Assembly: GCA_964036045.1 (NCBI GenBank)
Contig: OZ038381.1
Coordinates: 122,333,708-122,397,707 of the forward strand
Direction of reading: 5' to 3'
Length of the DNA: 64,000 nt
From: Eutreptiella sp. 'Long Island Sound 2002'
Taxonomy: Eukaryota > Euglenozoa > Euglenophyceae > Eutreptiales > Eutreptiaceae
A program made the position numbers and the translations under genes. Positions 44,011-54,600 of the stretch are shown one piece after another; position 1 is the first letter of the stretch, and every line of letters begins with the position of its first letter. The notes beneath the pieces were generated by a model. It was given only the letters and a program-made list of their open reading frames with translations. It searched no databases and was not told where the DNA came from.

Positions 44011-47000
44011 GGGAGAGGGACAGCGCCTGACCCCAAGCGCCCCTCACCATGGTGGAAGGCACCCCCCCCGGGGACGCCTTTCCGCCACCCCCACAGCGAG
44101 CAACGCCGGCCCGCAAGGGCGCACGCTGTGGGGCCGGTGCCGGGCCCCCACGCCCACACCGACCGCACCCGGGACACGCGGGTCGCGGAACCCTGGCTGC
44201 ACGCTCCGGAGGACGGGCAGCCGGGGGAGGGACAGCGCCTGGCACCAGGCGCCCCTCACAACGGTGGAGGACAGCCCCCCCCGGGGACGCCCTTCCGCCA
44301 CCCCCACAGCGAGCAACGCCGGCCCGCAAGGGCGCACGCTGTGGGGCCGGTGCTGGGTCCACACGCCCGCATCGACCGCACCCGGGACACACGGGTCGCG
44401 GAACCCTGGCTGCACGCTCCGGAAGACGAGCGGCCGGGGGAGGGACAGCGCCTGGCACCAAGCGCCCCTCACAACGGTGGAAGGCAGCCCCCCCCGGGGA
44501 CGCCCTTCCGCCACCCCCACAGCGAGCAACGCCGGCCCGCAAGGGCGCACGCTGTGGGGCCGGTGCTGGGTCCACACGCCCGCATCGACCGCACCCGGGA
44601 CACACGGGTCGCGGAACTCTGGCTGCACGCTCCGGAGGACGAGCGGCCCGGGGAGGGGCAGCGCCTGACACCAGGCGCCCCTCACAACGGTGGAAGGCAC
44701 CCCCCCCGGGGACGCCCTTCCGCCACCCCCACAGCGAGCAACACCGGCCCGCAAGGGCGCACGCTGTGGGGCCGGTGCTGGGTCCACACGCCCGCATCGA
44801 CCGCACCCGGGACACACGGGTCGCAGAACCCTGGCTGCGCGCTCCGGAGGACGAGCAGCCGGGGGAGGGACAGCGCCTGACACCAGGCGCCCCTCACAAC
44901 GGTGGAAGGCAGCCCCCCCCGGGGACACCCTTCCGCCACCCCCACAGCGAGCAACGCCGGCCCGCAAGGGCGCACGCTGTGGGGCCGGTGCTGGGTCCAC
45001 ACGCCTGCATCGACCGCACCCGGGACACACGGGTCGCGGAACCCTGGCTGCACGCTCCGGAGGACGAGCGGCCGGGGGAGGGGCAGCGCCTGACACCAGG
45101 CGCCCCTCACAACGGTGGAAGGCACCCCCCCCGGGGACGCCCTTCCGCCACCCCCACAGCGAGCAACGCCGGCCCGCAAGGGCGCACGCTGTGGGGCTGG
45201 TGCTGGGTCCACACGCCCGCATCCACCGCACCCGGGACACACGGGTCGCGGAACCCTGGCTGCGCGCTCCGGAGGACGAGCAGCCGGGGGAGGGACAGCG
45301 CCTGACACCAGGCGCCCCTCACAACGGTGGAAGGCACCCCCCCCGGGGACGCCCTTCTGCCGCCCCCACAGCGAGCAACGCCGGCCCGCAAGGGCGCACG
45401 CTGTGGGGCCGGTGCTGGGTCCACACGCCCGCATCGACCGCACCCGGGACACACGGGTCGCGGAACCCTGGCTGCACGCTCCGGAGGACGGGCAGCCGGG
45501 GGAGTGACAGCGCCTGACACCAGGCGCCCCTCACGACGGTGGAAGGCACCCCCCCCGGGGACGCCCTTCCGCCACCCCCATAGCGAGCAACGCCAGCCCG
45601 CAAGGGCGCACGCTGTGGGGCCGGTGCTGGGTCCACACGCCCGCATCGACCGCACCCGGGACACGCGGGTCGCGGAACCCTAGCTGCACGCTCCGGAGGA
45701 CGAGCGGCCGGGGGAGGGACAGCGCCTGACACCAGGCGCCCCTCACAACGGCGGAAGGCAGCCCCCCCGGGGACGCCCTTCCGCCACCCCCACAGCGAGC
45801 AGCGCCGGCCCGCAAGGGCGCACGCTGTGGGGCCGGTGCTGGGTCCACACGCCCACATCAACCGCGCCCGGGACACGCGGGTCGCGGAGCCCTGGCTGCA
45901 CGCTCCAGAGGACGAGCGGCCGGGGGAGGGACAGCGCCTGACACCAGGCGCCCCTCACAACGGTGGAAGGCACCCCCCCCGGGGACGCCCTTCCGCCACC
46001 CCCACAGCGAGCAACGCCAGCCCACAAGGGCGCACGCTGTGGGGCCGGTGCTGGGTCCACACGCCCGCACCGACCGCACCCGGGACACACGGGTCGCGGA
46101 ACCCTGGCTGCACGCTCCGGAGGACGAGCGGCCGGGGAAGGGACAGCGCCTGACACCAGGCGCCCCTCACAACGGTGGAAGGCACCCCCCCCGGGGACGC
46201 CCTTCCGCCACCCCCACAGCGAGCAACGCCGGCCCGCAAGGGCACACGCTGCGGGGCCGGTGCTGGGTCCACACGCCCGCATCGACCGCACCCGGGATAC
46301 ACGGGTCGCAGAACCCCGGCGGCGCGCTCCAAAGGACGAGCGGCCGGGGGAGGAACAGCGCCTGACGCCAGACGCCCCTCACAACGGTGGAAGGCACCCC
46401 CCCCGGGGGCGCCCCTCCACCACCCCCACAGCGAGCAACGCCGGCCCGCAAGGGCGCACGCTGTGGGGCCGGTGCTGGGTCCACACGCCCGCACCGACCG
46501 CGCCCGGAACACGCGGGTCGCGGAACCCTGGCTGCACGCTCCGGAGGACGAGCGGCCGGGGGAGGGACAGCGCCTGACACCAGGCGCCCCTCACAACGGT
46601 GGAAGGCACCCCCCCCGGGGACGCCCTTCCGCCACCCCCACAGCGAGCAACGCCGGCCCGCAAGGGCGCACGCTGTGAGGCCGGCGCTGGGTCCACACGC
46701 CCACATCGACCGCACCCGGGACACGCGGGTCACGGAACCCTGGCTGCACGCTCCGGAGGACGAGCGGCCGGGGGAGGGACAGCGCCTGACACCAGGCGCC
46801 CCTCACAACGGTGGAAGGCACCCCCCCCGGGGACGCCCTTCCGCCACCCCCACAGCGAGCAACACCGGCCCGCAAGGGCGCACGCTGTGGGGCCGGTGCT
46901 GGGTCCACACGCCCGCATCGACCGCCCCCGGGACACGCGGGTCGCGGAACCCTGGCTGCACGCTCCGGAAGACGAGTGGCTGGGGGAGGGACAGCGCCTG

Positions 47001-47935
47001 ACACCAGGCGCCCCTCACGACGGTGGAAGGCACCCCCCCCGGGGACGCCCTTCCACCACCCCCACGGCGGACAACGCCGGCCCGCAAGGGCGCACGCCGT
47101 GGGGCCGGTACTGGGTCCACACGCCCACATCGACCGCGCCCGGGACACGCGGGTCGCGGAACCCTGGCTGCGCGCTCCGGAGGACGAGCGTCCAGGGAAG
47201 GGACAGCGCCTGACACCAGGCGCCCCTCACAACGGTGGAAAGCACCCCCCCCGGGGACGCCATTCCGCCAGCCCCACAGCGAGCAGCGTCGGCCCGCGAA
47301 GGCGCACGCTGTGGGACCGGTGCTGGGTCCACACGCCCGCATCGACCGCGCCCGGGACACACGGGTCGCGGAACCCTGGCTGCACGCTACGGAGGGCGAG
47401 CGCGGCCGGGGGAGGGACAGCGCCTGACACCAGGCGCCCCTCACAACGGTGGAAGGCACCCCCCCGGGGACGCCCTCCCGCCACCCCCACAGCGAGCAAC
47501 GCCGGCCCGCAAGGGCGCACGCTGTGGGGCCGGTGCTGGGTCCACATGCCCGCATCGACCGCACCCGGGACACGCGGGTCGCGGAACCCTGGCTGCACGC
47601 TCCGGAGGACGAGCGGCCGGGGAAGGGACGGCGCCTGACACCAGGCGCCCCTCGCAACGGTGGAAGGCACCCCCCCCGGGGGCGCCCTCCCGCCACCCCA
47701 ACGGCGAGCAACGCCGGCCCGCAAGGGCACACGCTGTGGGGCCGGTGCAGGGTCCACTGCCCGCACCGACCGCGCCCGGGACACGCGGCTCGCGGAACCC
47801 TGGCTGCACGCTCCGGAGGACGAGCGGCCGGGGAAGGGACAGCGCCTAACACCGGACGCCCCTCGCAACACTGGAAGGCGCCCCCCCGGGGATGCCCATC
47901 CACCGCCCCCACACCGAGCAACGCACCAACGCACC
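44011..47935 (+). repeat. Tandem 212-bp monomers upstream of ORF1
   Basis: About 18 copies of a 212-bp unit containing 'cctcacaacggtggaaggca', 'ccccccccggggacgccctt', 'ggggccggtgctgggtccac' and 'gcggaaccctggctgcacgc'. Unit starts near 44690, 44902, 45115, 45327, 45963, 46175, 46387, 46599, 46811, 47023 and 47235 give the period. Copies are highly similar; divergence increases toward the 3' end. Since 212 is not a multiple of 3, the single TGA per unit hits each frame only every third unit, which explains the many open frames on both strands; none is a gene. Tandem 5' monomers act as promoters in some LINEs (for example mouse L1); this role here is inferred. Confidence 0.92.
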
Positions 47936-47996
47936 AACGCACCAGCCACGGGACATCCGCACCCCGCCCCCTGCTCTTAGACACAGCGACATAGCA

Positions 47997-50900
47997 ATGG
48001 CGGAACCCGCGGCACCACGCAAGACACGCCCCCGATCTCCGACGCTGGACGAAGCACACGAGGTCATCAGGGCGCTGGGACTCAGAGACGGCGAGGGAGA
48101 CCCCCCACAAGAGGACGCGGGCGCAGACTCCGACCTGGAGGCATTGCCGGAGCCCCCCGCGGGGGGCGCGCCCGCGGAGCCTGCGCCGCCGGCGGGCAGC
48201 GTATCCGCGATCTGCCCCGCGTGGAAACGGGGCCATTGCACCGGCGAAGGCTGGTGCCCCAGACAGCACCCCCAGCCCGATGCCGACGACGGAGCGTTGC
48301 CCGAGGTGAAACCCGCGGCCGCACGCGCCGCCCTACGCTACGGTGTGACGCAGGGCTGGATCCTGGATGAGACCGCGCGCGGCAGCGTGAACATCCAGGA
48401 GGCCGTCGACCGCGTCACCCACGCGGGACAGGCGGCGGTGGCCCTGCACACCCGGGGCCGCCACGGTGGACCCGCAGAGGGGATCATTGTGGATCCCTCG
48501 GGAAGGGTGCTGGTCCTGGCGGCGGACATGGCCCGAGGGGTGCTCCACGTGTCCCGCGTGCGGCGGTCGTGCCCACAGTGGACCATCCAGGTGTACACCC
48601 CCCCGTGGGCGTGGCCCTTTTCCACATGGGCGGTACTCGCCGTCATGTGGCACCTGGCACCAGAGGACGCCCCCACAGGGACCGCGGAGGACATTGCCCG
48701 GGACCTCCACACCTGGCCGGCCGACCAGGAATACCCCTGGCGCAGGCCCCGGGGCGGCCTCCCGGTGGCACCAGCGGCGGAGGGGCTCAGCCTCGCGGCA
48801 ACCCTCCAACGGCACCCCGACAAGTATGCACGCCACTTCCTGCAGACGGGCACGGTCCCGGCCGCCCCGCCAGACTCCGAGTGGCGATGGGATGCAGGGG
48901 TGGCGCAACCACTGCCGGGCCCCTGGACCCTCCCGTTGTGGTACTTACCAATGGGCACCTTGGCCCACGCCACCCAGGCCGTCAAGGGGGCTTTCCCGCA
49001 GCCGCCCCTCCCCGGCGTGGCCCTGCTCCGCAGCCTGCAGGCGGGGGCCGCCTGGGTACGGTGGAGGGAAGGGAAGGGGCGCTCGAGCCCCTATTTCCCC
49101 ATGGTCCAAGGCCAGGCGCTGATTCATGCCGAGGGCATGGGGACCGTGGAATGGGGGGCGATCGTGCCCGGCACGGCGTGCAGGTGGATAACGGCGGCCG
49201 CCCCGCAGCCCATGCGGTCGCCGCCGGCGTGCCACCGCCTCCTACGGATGGTCCCCTCATTGGCCCCCCAGCACGCCCTTACAAGGGACGTGTGGAAAGC
49301 CGTACTGAGCCACACCAGGGAGTGGCTGACGAACCCGGGTACGCGGTACCCGCCGGGACCGGTGCTCGAACAGCTCACGGCCCCCACACCCGGGGTCCTC
49401 CACGCCCTACACAGGGCGTCGGCCCTCACGAAGCAGCTCAACGACGAAGTGCTGGACCTGGCGCTGGAGCCGCTGCGGGTGCTCTACCCGCAGGCACACA
49501 TCCCACCCGCGGGCACGTCCAACCGCCTAGGCCGCCTGGGGTTGCAGCGTCGCGTCGAGGCCGCGCACCCAGGAGGCGTGGTGGAACAGTGGCTAACGCT
49601 CCGCAATCCGTCCGCCGCGGAGGGCCACTGGTACCTGCACCAGCTCCTCTTCCAGCCACAGGCAGCCCCGGAACACCGCCGGCAGGACCCGTACCACACG
49701 CACCCGGAGCGCCGGGGCGCGCAAAACTACCCGCAGCCAATCCCGCCCGCCCTCCCGCCGGGGCAGGGCCCGGAGGCGCTGCAGCGGGGCCCCCCGCTCG
49801 ACACCGCCACCACGGTACAGCAGTGGGGAGGCGACGATGCGAGCGGTGCCGAACCGGACTGCACGAACTGCGGAGCGGTGGCCTGGATGGCAGCCTGCAG
49901 GCACCTCACCCGAGATACCACGGGACTCCGGCAGTACAGACCCACGGACCGCACGGCGCTGGCGTCCGCGGTCGCGGCCGTCACCATGGGTCCAGTGGCG
50001 GCGTGGCCGGCGCAGCTGCTGCCCCACGTCCCCTGCCGCGACACGCGGCCCCGACGGCCGGCCGCGACACACGAGCCGACGGCGCCCCTCACGGCGGAGC
50101 AACTATACGTCGTCGCGGCGGCTTTGCTAGCGGACGGCGGGGAAAGCTTCGTCCACCACCACGGCCCGGCGCAAATTGCGGGATGCATACAAGGGCCCCA
50201 GCGCGATGCACCAGACCCGTGGCATGCCACACTCCGCGGGCGCACCCGCGTCTGGGGTGCGGGCGATGGCGCACCCCCGCCCGGGCCTAAGCAGGGGGAG
50301 GCGCTGGTACTGCAGACGGCAGGATACCAAGCCATCGTACACGGCCACGCCGGGGGGTACCGGTCGCACGTCCTGGCCGGAGGCCGATGGGCGGTCTGGC
50401 ACAGCACCGCCAGGCAAGGGGCATTCCCGCCCCTGTCCCACGTCGACTGGCGACAGGGGCCCACCCAGGCCTACTACATGTCGGCGGACCCCTGGCCGCT
50501 GGCGGTCCTGCTGCACACGGTCAGCGCCCCCAACAAGAGGCAGGAACCGGGGTGGGTCAACCCCCCCGCACTGGTGTGGAGCCCCGACCAGGAGGAGCAT
50601 CTACGGGCCGCGTGGCAGGGAGACGCCATCAGGGCCACGGACGTCCCGGACCTCCACGCGGGGCCCATCACGCACGCCCGCCCAGCGGCTACCCTGGCGG
50701 TGGCCCAACGGGGGCAGCAGAACCCACAGTGGGTGGTCTGCATGTTCAGCCCGGCGGACGCGCACGTCGTCGTCTGCGACCCTGAACGCCTGCCGGGGCC
50801 CGAAGCCGTGATCCGCGTGACAGACTGCACACGCATGATCATCAAGGCGCTGCGGGAGGGCGAACACCACGCCCTCCTGCTCCAGGTCAGGCTGAAGGAC

Positions 50901-51692
50901 AACGCCCGGGCGGCGAGGCCGGGAGTGTGGCCGGCAGCGGCGCACCCCGCCGACCTGGAGCTCCAGCTGGCGGTCCCGACCACGGTGTACCACTGGCTAC
51001 AGGCCTTCCACGACCTGCGGTGGAGGGGCAAACCCGACCGCCAAATCGGCTCCACGCACTGGCAAACGTGGCTGCAAGCAGACGTGCAGCGCGACGCCAT
51101 CCGAAGCCTCGGGCCCGCGCCCGCGACGCGAGCCCTCGATGCGGCGGCCCCGGGCCGCACGCTGGCACCACACACGGTGCCGCTGGCCAACCTGCCCTTC
51201 GAACCAGCGGCGGAGGGCGCCATTCGGAAGTCGGTGCAGCTCCCCCCGGCACGAGGGGCCACGGAGCCGACGAAATGCCCCCTGTGTGCGGACAAGTACT
51301 ACACCAGCGGGGCGATGCTGGAACACCTGGCGTGGCACGCGGTGCACGCTGCGGCCCCGGCGGACGACAAGGAGGCGGCCGCCAACATCCTGCAGGGGAG
51401 AGCACGGAGGTCCCCGTGGCACGCCCCGTACACCCGGCGCCCCCCGCCCCAGGCAGCCGACCACGCAGATGGGGGCGAGGAGGCACCCGGAGCGGCCCCG
51501 GGGGCCGGCGGTGCGGCCCCACCAGGGCCCATGTCCATCCCCGCGGGGCTGGCCCCCCTGGCCCCCCTGACTCCCCCGGTCCCCCGGGCCCCCTTGTGGG
51601 CCCCGCTGGGAACGGGCTCAGCGGATGCGGCGCACCCAGATGCCCTGGCGGCACCAGCGAACCCGGCGGCGATGCCGACGCGGGATAGCTGA
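47997..51692 (+). CDS. Element C ORF1: CCCH, USP-like region, C2H2
   Basis: Starts at the ATG at 47997 (MAEPAAPRK), the first after the monomer array in this frame; 1231 residues, stop TGA 51690-51692. Residues about 73-91 form a CCCH finger, C-x7-C-x5-C-x3-H (CPAWKRGHCTGEGWCPRQH). The middle contains three blocks in the order of ubiquitin-specific proteases: CGAVAWMAACRHL (about 623, like the Cys box but with Ala at the nucleophile position), GPQRDAPDPWHATL (about 734, like the QQDA box), and YQAIVHGHAGGYRSHVL ... RWAVWHS ... AYYM (about 776-830, like the His box). Residues about 1093-1113 are a classical C2H2 finger, C-x2-C-x12-H-x3-H. The C-terminus is Ala/Pro-rich. Likely an RNA/nucleic-acid-binding LINE ORF1. 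The protease-like reading is tentative, and an active enzyme is unlikely. ORF2 follows in the same frame with no gap. Confidence 0.75.
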   Translation: MAEPAAPRKTRPRSPTLDEAHEVIRALGLRDGEGDPPQEDAGADSDLEALPEPPAGGAPAEPAPPAGSVSAICPAWKRGHCTGEGWCPRQHPQPDADDGALPEVKPAAARAALRYGVTQGWILDETARGSVNIQEAVDRVTHAGQAAVALHTRGRHGGPAEGIIVDPSGRVLVLAADMARGVLHVSRVRRSCPQWTIQVYTPPWAWPFSTWAVLAVMWHLAPEDAPTGTAEDIARDLHTWPADQEYPWRRPRGGLPVAPAAEGLSLAATLQRHPDKYARHFLQTGTVPAAPPDSEWRWDAGVAQPLPGPWTLPLWYLPMGTLAHATQAVKGAFPQPPLPGVALLRSLQAGAAWVRWREGKGRSSPYFPMVQGQALIHAEGMGTVEWGAIVPGTACRWITAAAPQPMRSPPACHRLLRMVPSLAPQHALTRDVWKAVLSHTREWLTNPGTRYPPGPVLEQLTAPTPGVLHALHRASALTKQLNDEVLDLALEPLRVLYPQAHIPPAGTSNRLGRLGLQRRVEAAHPGGVVEQWLTLRNPSAAEGHWYLHQLLFQPQAAPEHRRQDPYHTHPERRGAQNYPQPIPPALPPGQGPEALQRGPPLDTATTVQQWGGDDASGAEPDCTNCGAVAWMAACRHLTRDTTGLRQYRPTDRTALASAVAAVTMGPVAAWPAQLLPHVPCRDTRPRRPAATHEPTAPLTAEQLYVVAAALLADGGESFVHHHGPAQIAGCIQGPQRDAPDPWHATLRGRTRVWGAGDGAPPPGPKQGEALVLQTAGYQAIVHGHAGGYRSHVLAGGRWAVWHSTARQGAFPPLSHVDWRQGPTQAYYMSADPWPLAVLLHTVSAPNKRQEPGWVNPPALVWSPDQEEHLRAAWQGDAIRATDVPDLHAGPITHARPAATLAVAQRGQQNPQWVVCMFSPADAHVVVCDPERLPGPEAVIRVTDCTRMIIKALREGEHHALLLQVRLKDNARAARPGVWPAAAHPADLELQLAVPTTVYHWLQAFHDLRWRGKPDRQIGSTHWQTWLQADVQRDAIRSLGPAPATRALDAAAPGRTLAPHTVPLANLPFEPAAEGAIRKSVQLPPARGATEPTKCPLCADKYYTSGAMLEHLAWHAVHAAAPADDKEAAANILQGRARRSPWHAPYTRRPPPQAADHADGGEEAPGAAPGAGGAAPPGPMSIPAGLAPLAPLTPPVPRAPLWAPLGTGSADAAHPDALAAPANPAAMPTRDS

Positions 51693-54600
51693 CTCCAGGA
51701 GGACACGACGGGCGACGCCCTGTGGCTCCTCTCGTGGAACCTGCGCAACGGCCTCGTGCCGCCAGACCGGTCCCTCCGGGACACACTCCGGCGGCGCAGG
51801 GGGCCGGCGGCCTGCACCGACAAGGAGCACCTCATCACCGGCATGCTGCCCCAGGAGGGGGGCTTTGCCATCATGCTCCAGGAAACGGGGATCGCCACCA
51901 GGGCGCAGGAGATGCACGTGGCCGCGGCGCTCCGGGACAAGGGGTACACCGCCTACTTCAGCAGCCGGCTGGCGGAGACGGGGGCCACCTCCACCTCGAG
52001 AGGGGGGGGCCTCCTCACCGCGGTCAGCAGCAAGTACGTGGCGGAGCACGAGGTGCTCAGCTTCACGGAAATTGTCCCCGGGAAAGCCGCGGCCCTGGAG
52101 ATCCGCACGGACGGGGGAGGCCTCACCCTCATCAACGTCCACGGGCCGCAAGCAGGTTGCTCCCCGTGGGCGGGACGGGCGGCGTTCTGGGCCGACATAC
52201 AAATGTATGCCACGGCACGCAGCCTCGGCGGGAGACACCCGGTGATCATCGCCGGTGACACCAACATCTACATGGATGTCCCCGCCAACCCGGCCACGGA
52301 GCATTTCCGAGCGGGCTGGGAAGCCTGCGGCTTCCGAAGAGCCGCGGCGGGCGGAGAGGAGGACATGACCCCCACGCTCCACCCGTCCCAGCACAGGGTG
52401 GACACTTTCCTGGTCAACGAGCCCCTCCTGCCGTGGTCCCTGCGGGAGAGCGTCTGGGCTCGCGGCATGGCACACCCCCAGGTGGTCGGCTCGGACCACC
52501 TCCCGGTCCGCCTGGCCCTGCCGGGCCTCCTCAGCGCAGCGGGGCACGCGGCGATGCCCACCCCCTACAGCCACACGGAAGGCCGCCTCCTCCCGTACGA
52601 CGCCGAGGCCGCGCCCGTCCAACACTGCCTGTGGGCGGCGGTCACCGCCGCGCAGGATGAACCCTCACTGGCGCCCTGGCTGGGTCCCGCAGAGCAGCAC
52701 GACTACGGGTCCATGCCCGCGGCTGCGGTGGACAAGGTGTTCGAACACCTCCACGCGACGCATGACGCCCTGGCACGCGTGGTGGGACGCCGGCAGCCGT
52801 CTCCGGCGGGAACGGACCCGGCGGAGGGGGACCCCCCGGAGAGCGGAAAGCAGCTCCAGGCAGCGGTCCTCCGCTATGACACCCTGGCAGCGCGCGCCCC
52901 GGCAGCGTACCAGGCGGACGCGGCCAGGCATGGCATCCGGTCCGAGGCGGCGCTCCGGCTCACGGAGGAACTGCAGAGTGTGTCGCCCGGGTTCCGCCCG
53001 ACCACGCAGGGCCAGCTGCAGGAGGAGCTGGAGAGGCAAGCAGCCGCCCTCGAGGAGGACATTCGCCAGCTCCGCGCCCTCCTGGCGGCAGACCGCAAGC
53101 GCGCCATCAAGGAATTCTGGCGCCGCCACGCCCCCGACATCGCCCAGCGATGGAAAGCCGTGCGGGGAGCCATAGAGGTAGAGGCCCCAGGCCCGTCAGG
53201 CCTCTGGAACGTGCGGGTTCCCAACACCCAAACGCTCCTCACGGAGGCCCACGACGTGATGTTCGCAGTTCGCGCCTTCTGGCGAGAACTGTATGACAAA
53301 CGCCCGGTGGACCTCCCGGGTTTCCAGGCGGTCCTCGGCCGCCACGTCCCCCGGGTCCCTGAGGGAGCCTGGACACAGGTCCAGCAGTACTCCATGCAGG
53401 ACCTGAAGTCCGCCCTGGACAAGGCCGATGGCAAGGCCCCAGGCCCCAACCACGTGGAGGCCCGCTTCATCAAGGCCCTCCCGGCACCCGTCCAGTGGCT
53501 CCTGGTCCACTCCTACCGGGCCATCCTCCGCGGCGCCCCGCCACCGATGCACTGGAGGGACGCGCACATCTGGCTCAGCCCCAAGGTACCGGGCTCTGCC
53601 AGACTGGACGACTACAGGCCCATAGCCCTGGGCCAGCTGGACATGAAGCTGCTCACGGGCCCCCTCACCCAGCGCATCACGGAGGTGCTCACACGGCACG
53701 GGGTGGTCAGCGACTGGCAGCAGGGGGCCCTCCCTGGCTCCAACACAGGCCCCCCGCTGTTCATGGCGCAACGGCAGCTCCAGCGGGGAAGGCCCAACTA
53801 CGTCTTCTCCTTCGACGCCCGCAAGGCCTTCCACACCGCCCCACACGGCGCCCTCCACCTCATCCTGCGCCACCTCTCCGTGCCGCCGGACGTCATTGAC
53901 CTCCTGCTCTTCCTCCACACGTGCGCCAGGCTGCGCATCGTCACAGCACACGGGCTAACGCAGCCCGTCTACATGCTACGCGGCGTCCGGCAGGGCAACC
54001 CCGAGAGCCCCCTGCTGTACGCGCTCCTCCTGGAGCCTCTACTCAGGGCACAGGGGCACCGCCTGCGCCCGCCGGGGGGAGCCGAGCACGGCCTCATCCA
54101 GGCCTATATCGACGACTTGCTGGTGGTGGCCCACACGCTGCAGCACTTCGTCGAGGGCGTGGAGGCGGTGGCCGCGTACCTGGGGATGATGGGCATGGAG
54201 CTCAACCCCCGCAAGTGCGCCATGGCCACCACGGAGGGGGTCCCGGGCCTGCAGCTACGCCTCTGCCCCCACCTGGAAAACCCGTGGTACTGGGTACCAG
54301 CGGCGGACTCCGTCCCCTACCTGGGACTCCAGCTGCAGCCGGACGGGGAGTTCTCCCTGCAGCGCAAGCACCGGCTACGCCTGGCGGCAGTGCACCACTG
54401 GTGCCTTAACACCCTCGCGCCACCGAAAGTGGTGCAGGACGTCATCCTGGCGATCCTCGGAGGGGTGACGCAGTACGTCGCATCTTTCATCGCCGACGAC
54501 TCCGACACTGCACGCCACCTGGACCACATCACGGTCCAGGTCGCGAAGGACAGGGCACGATACGCCTTCGACGCCTCGCGGGACAGCCTGCAGGATGACC

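Noticed and set aside
44041-48269. Many 100-490 codon frames on both strands in the 212-bp array
   Set aside because: They repeat every third monomer because the period is not a multiple of three and each unit has one TGA in a given frame. No conserved protein domain.
28933-51692. Reassignment of UGA to a sense codon
   Set aside because: TAG and TAA also interrupt the same kinds of frames, and ORF1 ends in UGA at a plausible boundary. C-to-T decay explains all three stop types.
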